A stretch of 64,000 nt of DNA from Cytospora piceicola. Its lineage: Eukaryota > Ascomycota > Sordariomycetes > Diaporthales > Cytosporaceae. A program made the position numbers and the translations under genes. The stretch's first letter is position 1, and every line of letters begins with the position of its first letter. The stretch covers positions 434,001-498,000 of the forward strand of contig JALQBC010000010.1 of NCBI GenBank assembly GCA_023375675.1, given 5' to 3'. This document shows positions 56,427-64,000 of the stretch, piece after piece. Below the pieces are notes generated by a model that saw only the letters and a program-made list of their open reading frames with translations, made no database searches and was not told the origin of the DNA.

Positions 56427-56759
56427 ATGGACTCCTTCACCAACAACAACACCACCACCGCCTTCCCCAGCTCCGGCCGCCGCAGCCACCGCAGCAACAC
56501 CACGTCCTCCGAGTCCTCCACCTTCAGCCTGGGCAACAACTTCTTCTCCACATACGCACCAGAGAAGAGCCGCAAGGGGTCCTCCTCCTCGGCCAGCAGC
56601 GACAACTCATCATCATCATCCTCCTCCTCAGACGAGAGATTCGGCAGCAGCAGCAGCAACAACAGCGAGGTCAGCGACCCGTCACAACAGTCGCTGCTGC
56701 GGGAGATCGGCGCCGCGCTGACGCTGTCCCTCGACGATGACCGGTCATCGTCGTTGTAG
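56427..56759 (+). CDS. Small Ser-rich protein of unknown function
   Basis: Single exon, 110 residues, ATG in CAACATGGAC after a long CT/CA-rich leader (about 56230-56426) typical of well expressed fungal genes. Composition is dominated by Ser and Asn, with two poly-Ser runs of 6-8 residues, an Arg-rich patch (SGRRSHRSN) and a C-terminal segment that could form a helix (QQSLLREIGAALTLSLDDD). There is no signal peptide or membrane segment. It is probably largely disordered. The leader and the non-repetitive ends argue for a real gene; the low-complexity middle argues for caution. No family recognised. Confidence 0.5.
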   Translation: MDSFTNNNTTTAFPSSGRRSHRSNTTSSESSTFSLGNNFFSTYAPEKSRKGSSSSASSDNSSSSSSSSDERFGSSSSNNSEVSDPSQQSLLREIGAALTLSLDDDRSSSL

Positions 56760-57832
56760 GCTGGCAAGGGTTGTCGAAGGCGATGGCTTAGAATAGAACA
56801 ACTTGATGGGGCTCGTGCGGCGGTTTGAACCAGCCGGTTTCTGGTTTCATGTCCACTCCCTGTACCATACGATACCACGATTAGATAGACAGCGCCTGAG
56901 CTATGGTCTCGGCTAGTCAAGACTGTACAATATCACTCACGATTAATGACGCTTACCCTGTTCTCCATCCCCTGTCCGATCTTGACATCATGATCACATG
57001 TCATTGTTACTTACCATGGAGAGCACACCTTCCAAGGAACCCTCAGAGAGTTAATCCAGGAATCGCATCACGTAGAGCTGTGGGGCGGTTTGAGGACGTA
57101 TCTTTGTAGGGTGGCTGCATGAGCCAGCATCTTCATTCCAGTTGACCTGATCTGATGCCCTGTCCAATCTATCCATATTCGCGGACGAAGCCCTCCTGGC
57201 ATATGTGGGCCACATGCCCAACCCTCTCCGTTTTGCAGGAGCAAGAGCAAGAGCAAGAGCAAAGCGATGTGATATCCCCCGGCCTCAATACGGAACGGCC
57301 CCGTATCCTACCATACCCCATCATCTTATTCAAAGAGAGTCGCCCGCTACCAGCCACATAGTCTAGACATGTCCTTCCCTTTTCCCCGCCGTGAATGCAT
57401 GCAAATGAGTCTTGGATGTGCCCTCCCACTCAACAAAGGGAAGTAAACCGTGGATTCGTTCCTCTCCAGAGGGGGGCGAAGGTGCTAAGCCGGTAGATGC
57501 CAGGCCAGTGAAGGTTTCTCTTCCTTCCCCCAGTTCGCCTCCCCCCATTGAACTTCTCCTGTCGCTAGGTAGTCGGTGACCAGCAAAGTAAAGACTGTGC
57601 TGACCATCGCCACTCTTTTGGTGTCCGAAATCCAAAACCGCTACAGCACTCGAATACAAACACAAAGGTATCATACAGGCCCGCGTAAACAAACGGGCTC
57701 GAGGTCCCTAATCAAGGGTCCTCTCCGCCACACTCTCCGGCGTAACCATCCATAGGCTAGACAGACACTCGAGCAAGCCGTCGATATGCCGGCCAATCGA
57801 AGTCGTGATAACCCGTAACAAAGCCCACACGA
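56760..57832. other. Convergent intergenic region before TAM41
   Basis: 1.1 kb; no gene supported. A short GAGCAA repeat lies at 57239-57262. Confidence 0.5.
57239..57262 (+). repeat. GAGCAA hexanucleotide repeat, four units
   Basis: Four head-to-tail GAGCAA units in non-coding DNA. Confidence 0.85.
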
Positions 57833-59636
57833 TCACTCCTTCTTCTCCTTCGCCTCGGGCGTCGACTCCCCACCAGCCGCGCCCTTCTTCTTCTCACCAC
57901 CCTCCTCCGTCTTCGCGGCAGCCTTCTTCTGCCCGTCACGGTACTTCTCGACCTTCTCCCACACATACCCAGCGCTCTTCCTCAGCCCCCCCGTCAGGAG
58001 GCCCTTCATGCTCTGCGTCGTCGACGGCCACCCGATGGTCTGCTTGATGACCTGCCTCACGCTCGCCCTGAGCGCCGCGGGCTCGTCCTGCGCGATCCTC
58101 GTCTCGAACGGCAACCCGCCGGCGCCCCCGGCGCGCCGCTTGCTGCTGCTGCTGGTGGACGACACGAAGGACGAGTCCGCCTCCATCATGGCGTCGAACT
58201 CGAGCTGCGGGATGGCCAGCTTGCGCTGGTACTCAAAGTACAGCTTCCCGCGGAACGCCTTGGGCAGCCTCCGCACCATGTTGCCCCGCCTGGTGGGGTC
58301 CATGTCCTGGCGCAGCCCCATGTCGGCGCCGGCGGCGAGCTCCCAGCGCGGGTCGTCGAAGTCGACGTTGGGCAGCGTCTCGATGAGCGGCGCGTACAGC
58401 CGCCGGAAGTTGGGCAGGTTGTTGCCCACGATGTTGCTCACCTTCTGCGGGTTCTCGGTCGGCAGCGTCATGCGCGGGTCGCCCAGGTAGCTGATGCCCG
58501 CGATGGTGCTGTACAGCTCCGTCTCGGTGAAGCGCTCCGGCAGGAGGAGGAGGGCCGTGCGCAGGGCCGAGAAGAGGTTCATCTGGTTCGCCAGGCGCAC
58601 CCGCGCGTCGTCGCGCAGGATCTTGACGGGCTTGTGGAGGCGGCCCGCCAGGTACAGCGTGTCCCACTCGGTCAGGTCGCGGCTCAGGGTGTCCATGTTG
58701 ACGACGCCGTACTTGATCAGGGTGCCGTTGACGACGATGTGCGTGTTGAAGTAGACGCCCGCGCCCATCCTGTCCTGGACGTACGAGACGGCCCCCGAGC
58801 CCAGGCTCCCCAGCCCGCTGTAGTGGTCGCGGTGCTGGGCCAGGTTCAGGCTGTGCCAGTGCTGGGTGAAGGTCACGCCGAATATGAAGTCGATCATCTT
58901 GGGCGAGCCGTCCTGTGCCTTCTGCACGGCGAGCGGCGCCTTGGGGTGCACGCGCGCGATGTCCTCGGCCGACGCGGTGCGGCCGTCGGGCTTGGACTGG
59001 GGGAAGACGCCGGAGCCGTATGCGAAGCAGTACCGGATGGGGGCGCGGAACTGCCATGGGATCTGGCGCAGGGCCTCCTTGAACTCGGCGTTGATCATGA
59101 TGTGCTGGTTCACTCCAAAGTTCTTGTGCGGCAGGTCCTTGAAGTTTGTGATGTTCCAGTTCGGGTTGGCCTCCCAGTCGTTGTTGGCCTGGTTCAGGTC
59201 GGAGTGGGCAGATGAGCCCGAGCCACTGGACGTATGGACTGAGGATGAGGATGAAGATGAGGACGGGGATGAGGACGAGGACGAAGTCTTGTTCGCATTT
59301 TCGTAGTCCTTCTTGGTACCCTCCTCCAGGGCATCCAAGGCTGACATGGCCTGCCCCTTGGCCTTGTCACCATTATTCCGGAGGTAGCTGCTCGCACTGA
59401 TGTATCGGTGGGCGGCAGGAATGGCTGGAAGTCGGCGGTAGGAGTGCTCGAAGGCGTGTGGAGGGAGCACCGATCGCACCGAGGTGCTGCGCATCTGTGG
59501 TCGAGGGCGTCGACAGTTAGCTCAGTGTTTGTTTACCTCTGCATCAGATCCGGAGCTATGACGTCTCAGGGAAACCTGGTTATTCGGGGAACCAGTATAT
59601 ATCGACAGGGCTTACCAGAAGTCGCAGCGTCGCCAT
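57833..59636 (-). CDS. TAM41: Mitochondrial CDP-diacylglycerol synthase (Tam41/Mmp37)
   Basis: Probably two exons, 59636-59616 and 59494-57833, giving 560 residues. The 121-nt intron (GTAAGC, AGCTAAC branch, CCACAG) adds the seven-residue start MATLRLL to MRSTSVRSVLPP, making a longer mitochondrial presequence; a start at 59494 is the alternative. After a Ser-rich linker the Tam41 core begins NFGVNQHIMINAEFKEALRQ. The nucleotidyltransferase motif YCFAYGSGVFPQ is at about 152-163, and a catalytic Asp lies in MIDFIFGVTF at about 199, followed by HWHSLNLAQHRDHYSG. The enzyme makes CDP-diacylglycerol in the mitochondrial matrix for cardiolipin synthesis. The C-terminal 50 residues are Lys/Glu-rich. 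It is unrelated in fold to CDS1, found about 25 kb away. Confidence 0.93.
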
Positions 59637-59650
59637 TGCCGCCGCCGTTG

Positions 59651-59747
59651 TGAGGGTGAAAGAGAGAGAGGGAGAGAGAAAAGAAGAAGGAGAGAGACAG
59701 AGAGAGTGTGAGAGAGAGTGTGTGTGAGTGTGTGTGTGAGTGGGGGA
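59651..59747 (+). repeat. GA/GT-rich simple-sequence tract
   Basis: About 100 bp almost only of GA and GT dinucleotides. On the TAM41 coding strand it is a CT/CA-rich tract starting 15 bp before the ATG, so probably the leader or core promoter. Confidence 0.85.
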
Positions 59748-59975
59748 GATGGATGTCGACGAAAAGGCAGCCAGTGCTGCAAGTAACTAAGTTGTGGATG
59801 TTTCCATAAGAAGCTGGGGGAGCGAACGGATTGGATGAATTGAGCAATTGAGTCAAGTAGTGGTAGAAGCAAGCTTTCCTTCTAGAACACAGACTTTCCC
59901 TTCTTTTTTTGGACCTTGAAGAAGCGAGGCGTTCGGGGCTACGGAGCTACGACATGATACATACACAGTACAGAT

Positions 59976-59985
59976 TACCTAGGTA
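59976..59985. repeat. TACCTAGGTA palindrome
   Basis: Exact copy, about 340 bp upstream of the TAM41 start. Confidence 0.85.
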
Positions 59986-60039
59986 CAGACATGCTACTAT
60001 GGTAGAAGAGTTACATAGTAACTGAACATGCCCGATCCT

Positions 60040-60079
60040 CGTCATATCGTCACATCGTCACGTCGTCACATCGTGACAT
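60040..60079 (+). repeat. 8-bp CGTCACAT tandem array, five units
   Basis: Units CGTCATAT, CGTCACAT, CGTCACGT, CGTCACAT and CGTGACAT follow each other with exact 8-bp spacing. Four carry CGTCA (TGACG on the other strand), the half-site of bZIP/CREB-type factors. It lies in the shared TAM41/MAD1 upstream region. Confidence 0.88.
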
Positions 60080-60107
60080 TGTGGGTCAGTGTACGGTACT
60101 AAATACC

Positions 60108-60117
60108 TACCTAGGTA
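60108..60117. repeat. TACCTAGGTA palindrome
   Basis: Exact copy inside a longer TACCTACCTAGGTAGGTA inverted repeat, 30 bp from the CGTCACAT array. Confidence 0.85.
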
Positions 60118-60525
60118 GGTATACTACATAGCTGCATAGGTACAGTACGGTACAAGTTCCAGATGGCTCCAGCTATTCCCCGTCTGCGGGTCCCTTTTCC
60201 TTCTTCTTCAAGGCTGACTGACGACATCAAATACATAAAATCCGGTATGATCCGAGTTCACCGAACACTCCGAATTTCCAATCCCGCACCCAATCTTCTT
60301 CCAATGGAGGAGCCTTAATTACTGTGTATCAACGTGTGACTAGGGAGAGAGATCCCGGATCTGCATTCATAAAGCAAATAAGTAAGTCATGTTTGATAGC
60401 AATAGTTGAGAGAGTATCACGATAGACAAAATGCCCTCCCTCTACACTAAAGGCTGCGTCATAATTAAAATCTTATAATGAATTCTATACGTAGAAATTG
60501 ACCAAGAGCCACCGACTGATATATA

Positions 60526-60535
60526 TACCTAGGTA
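60526..60535. repeat. TACCTAGGTA palindrome
   Basis: Exact copy, about 540 bp upstream of the MAD1 start. Confidence 0.85.
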
Positions 60536-61075
60536 TACTTAGGTATATTTGAGTTGTTGCCATTCCGGAACATCTGGATTGATGCACGCGTTGGCAACAT
60601 CAGGGCCGGATCGCATAAGACCAAACAGAGCATGCGGTCGCCGACAAGCCAATACAGAAGGCTTCAGACCTCCGGTGTCACGATGATATTACACTACACA
60701 GTAGGAAACGGAGGTTGTCCAGTTGTCCAGTGTTTGCCATGCCTGTGTCCTGTGTCTTTGTCCTTGTCTTTTGTCTTTGTCTTTCACCTAGAGAACTCAA
60801 GCAGCAACGCCCCACATGTGTACTTAAGTACTAAGTACCCAGTAAAGTCGGTACTTAGTGAGTGATGGCCCCTGCAACTGCCCCCCTGCAATTGCCCAGC
60901 CAGCGGTAGCGACAGCGGCAGGCAAACCCCAAAACAAACAGTAACCAAAGAACAGGATCAACAGACCCAACCAACCATCAACAACAACGCGTTTCTCGCA
61001 CCACCCCATTTCAACCCCCATCATTCGACTCGAATCGAATCGACTCGTCTCGTCTCGAATCGACCCGACCCGACC

Positions 61076-63619
61076 ATGGTACCTCACACCCCAAACCAAA
61101 AGGGCTCTGGAGGTGACCGGCCATCGTCACCCGCTAGCTCAAGGCGAGGGTCATCGTCAAGCACCAGCAACCGCTTCGTGGTAGGCACCTCCAGCCTGCC
61201 GCGCCCGCAGACCACGTTGCGCGAGTCCAGGGTAAGTCATGTCATGTTATGCTATGCCATTCCATGCCATGCCATTCCAGACAAGCACCAAACACTGCAG
61301 CCCTTCTGGCCCACCCATGCAGCCAGCTTTGACTGACTAGACAACCCCCTCCAGCTCAACGCCATCCGCGCAAGTAGCAGCCAGCCATCCTTCAACCTCA
61401 CAGCCGAAGCCCGCCCCGGCAACCCCCTGGCGCCGTCGCGCTCGCCACACCCGCGCTCCGCGTCGCGCCCACGCCAGCCCAACGCCTCGCCCGCCTTCCA
61501 GGGCTCCCTGTCCCCGGAGTCCTCCAAGGAGAACATGGCGCCCCCCGACGCGGAGAAGTACGAGGCGCAGAGGCGGCAGATCGAGCAGCTCAAGGCCGAC
61601 CTCGGCACCCTGCGCTACAACATCACCACGGCCGAGGCCGACAAGGAGATCACCCGGCTCCAGCACGACAACGAGCTTCGCAAGGCCAAGGAGCTCGCCG
61701 ACGGCGAGTTCAAGAGGAAGCAGGCCGAGGAGAGCGAGAAGAGCGCCGCGCTGCGGCTCGTCGAGCGGTTACAACAGGAGCTGCAGGAGCTCCGCGACGG
61801 TCAGGATGCCGAGAAGGCCGAGGTTGAGGCCCGGGCCAGGGCGGCGGAGGAGCAGGCCAGGTCGCTAAGAGAAGAGCTGGAAGACATGAGTTCCGCCAAG
61901 GACGAGCAGGCGCGGTTGGAGGACAGGAAGGTTGCGGACTTGAATGTGCAGGTCCAGACGGCAAGGAACCAGGTCACAGCGCTTGAACAGGAAGGCCAGA
62001 CGAAAGAAGCCCTCCTGAACCAGACCCAGGGCCAGCTGGCCGAGAAGGACACCGCCATCAGCGAGATGGAGTCAGAGCTGCTGAGGCTGAAGGCGCAAAC
62101 GGGCGATGCCGAAACAATGTCCATAATACGGCGGGAGCTGTCTGAGCTGGTCACACACTGCCGGGGGCTGGAGTCTGCGAACCGGGAACAGCTTACAGAA
62201 CTGAAGCGCCTGCGGCAGACGCACAAGGCCGTGGAGATCGTCGAGGAAGAGAAGGCTACTCTCCAGCGGAAACTGGAAGCTGCCGAGGACACGAAGAATG
62301 AGCTGGCCGAAGAGCGGAGGCAAAGAGAAAGGTTACAGGCGGAGCGGCTGGCCTGGGCTGCGTACCTGGAGCGTGAAGGCCAAGCAGACTTTGATTCTCC
62401 CGAGGCCGTGGCCCGGGCACTGGTAGAAGAACGCTTAAACTCTGCTTCTCTCCTGGAGAAGCTCGGCTCCGTCCAGCCACAAATCGCAGAGAGAGATTCC
62501 ATCATCAGAGATCTCGAAGAGGAGAAGGCGAGTCTGGCCGGCCAGATCGAAAAGCTCAAAGCGAACCCGGGCGCTGGTCCCGCCGACAAGGTGCGGCAAC
62601 GACTGGACCGTCAACGCGCCCTCGCCGAGAAGGAGGTCGAATACCTGCGCGCCCAGCTGCGGTCATACGACAGCGAAGACCTGATCCTCCAGCCCGAGGC
62701 CTACGACGAGAAGAACGCACACAGGATACAAGAGCTCGAGTCGCTCGTCGACAAGTACAGGACAGAAGCCCACGCACTCCACGCCGAACTGACCTCGCTC
62801 GAATCCTCCTCCTCCTCCACGAGCCCCGCCGCCGTGGCGGGGACGAAACGACCCCTCCCCACCGAGGACGAGGAGGCCGCCCAGACGCCGCAGCAGCACC
62901 ACGAGCAGCTCGGCCAGCTGGCGCGCAAGAACCGCACGCTGCAGGACGACTTCTCGGGCCTGCAGACGGCCCACAGGCTGCTCCAGAAGGAGCTCTCGGT
63001 CCTGCGGGAGCAGCTCGCGGCCGCGCGGCGGTCGAGCAGCGTGCGCGTGCTCCAGCTGCGCTCCAACCCGACCGACGACTACCAGGCCGTCAAGCAGGCC
63101 GCCATGGACGAGCTGCGCGCCGAGAACGAGCAGCTCCGGCAGCTCGCGACCGGCGGCGGCGGCGCCGACCCCTCGGAGGCGGCGGCCGCCCGCTTCCCCG
63201 TCGTGCCCGTGTCGACGCTCGTGGCCCTGCAGCGCGACCTGCAGTCCGCGCGGGACGACACGGCCTCGGCGCGCAAGAAGTGCCAGCGGCTCAAGGAGGT
63301 GTGGACCGACAAGTCGGCCGAGTTCAAGGAGGCCGTGTTCCAGCTCCTCGGCTGGCACGTCACCTTCATCCCGTCCAACAAGATGCGCCTCGAGAGCGTC
63401 TACTACCCCTCCGAGAGCGACGAGCACGAGCGGTCCGTCGTCTTCGACGGCGAGAGGGGCTCCATGAAGGTCGGCGGCGGGCCCAAGAGCGCCTTCGCCA
63501 TGAAGATCAACGACACGAGGAAGTACTGGGTCACCGAGAAGAACTGCATACCGGGCTTCCTGGCCGCCCTGACGCTGGAGCTGTACGACGAGGCCGTGCG
63601 GGAGGGGAAGGAGGTGTAG
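61076..63619 (+). CDS. MAD1: Spindle assembly checkpoint protein Mad1
   Basis: Two exons, 61076-61231 and 61355-63619, encode 806 residues; the 123-nt intron has GTAAGT and CCTCCAG. The first 110 residues are Ser/Pro/Arg-rich and disordered. From about residue 115 a long coiled coil begins (EKYEAQRRQIEQLKADLGTL) and runs to about 710 with heptad Leu and many Glu/Lys/Arg. It is broken near 460-480 by a Ser/Pro/Lys segment (KRPLPTEDEE), in the area where the Mad2-interaction motif would be expected. The RLK motif (KKCQRLKEVW, Arg697-Lys699) that binds Bub1 in characterised Mad1 proteins is intact. The C-terminal head follows (FQLLGWHVTFIPSNKMRLES). Mad1 recruits Mad2 to unattached kinetochores to delay anaphase. 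Confidence 0.93.
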
Positions 63620-64000
63620 GGTCGATAATGCGCGCGTGCATGGCGCTAGCCATAATGATGATTTTGTGATGAAGCATATGCAAATTTTGATCATATTCAG
63701 AGCCGGCTGCTTGCCTCGTACGGTATTTCGTGTCCCGGGAGTTCCGAAAGTCACGAGTATCTCGAGAGTTTATATACACACCTGAGTCTCTGTTGTGAAC
63801 TCCAACGCGGCAAGTTGCGCGACGGGTTAAATGATTCGAATATATGTGACAAAAAGAAGACTATATCGGTGCAGAGTATGTGTGTGGTTTTTGTGTATGA
63901 AGGTAGATACAAGGTGTGGTATAGTAGTATCAAGAGTCATGAAATGTCCTCCCCAAAATGTCTCCGGTCCGCGAATGCAAAAAAAGTATAAAGCTCCTCA
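63620..64000. other. 3' flank of MAD1
   Basis: The last 380 bases are AT-rich downstream sequence; no gene is visible before the window ends. Confidence 0.6.

Larger units (their letters stand above)
59637..61075. other. Divergent promoter region, TAM41 and MAD1
   Basis: 1.4 kb without a gene. It holds a purine-rich tract next to TAM41, three TACCTAGGTA palindromes and an 8-bp CGTCACAT tandem array. Confidence 0.6.

Noticed and set aside
1..64000. CRISPR arrays, prophage, plasmid or bacterial operons
   Set aside because: Gene structure is eukaryotic with spliceosomal introns; the tandem repeats have no spacer pattern.

Overview
This window comes from the nuclear genome of a filamentous ascomycete, most likely a Sordariomycete. 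Genes have zero to four short introns (about 50-270 nt) with GTRNGT-type donors and CTAAC-like branch sites. Third codon positions are C/G rich, 5' leaders are CT-rich, intergenic DNA is long and partly TA-rich, and one tRNA gene carries a 17-nt intron. The protein families (2EXR/F-box proteins, GH76 with a GPI signal, a DUF7726-like protein, ankyrin proteins) are typical of Pezizomycotina. No prokaryotic operon, CRISPR array, viral gene or intact transposon was seen. All names rest on reading motifs by eye; no database search was possible.

Layout. 0-7 kb: 3' part of an ankyrin-repeat gene, an SDR oxidoreductase, a GH76 alpha-1,6-mannanase of the Dfg5/Dcw1 type, and a 2EXR/F-box-like protein. 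8-14.7 kb: a GH47 alpha-1,2-mannosidase, a cytochrome P450 and a small protein with a Cys/His pattern. 17.8-24 kb: an F-box protein, a GH28 exopolygalacturonase and a secreted, Ser/Ala-rich, probably GPI-anchored protein. 25-29 kb: intron-containing tRNA-Val(CAC) and a large multi-pass membrane protein. 31-36 kb: CDS1 (ER CDP-diacylglycerol synthase) and a Ctk2-type cyclin. 37-45 kb: GH3 beta-glucosidase, palmitoyl-protein thioesterase, a DUF7726-like protein and an alpha/beta hydrolase. 45-49 kb: a small MLRQ/B12D-type mitochondrial protein, an orphan SDR C-terminal fragment and an aquaporin. 49-56 kb: a gene-poor stretch with several tandem arrays. 56-64 kb: a Ser-rich small protein, TAM41 (mitochondrial CDP-diacylglycerol synthase) and the spindle checkpoint gene MAD1.

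The genes do not form one obvious pathway or a classical secondary-metabolite cluster; the P450 has no synthase neighbour. Two themes stand out. First, secreted or wall-directed carbohydrate enzymes recur (GH76, GH47, GH28, GH3). Second, both evolutionarily unrelated CDP-diacylglycerol synthases, CDS1 and TAM41, lie about 25 kb apart.

The strongest signal not explained by genes is a dispersed perfect palindrome, TACCTAGGTA. I count 14 exact copies by eye, all outside coding sequence and many within about 400 bp upstream of a start codon. A second, 12-bp palindrome, TACCCTAGGGTA, occurs four times in gene-free DNA.
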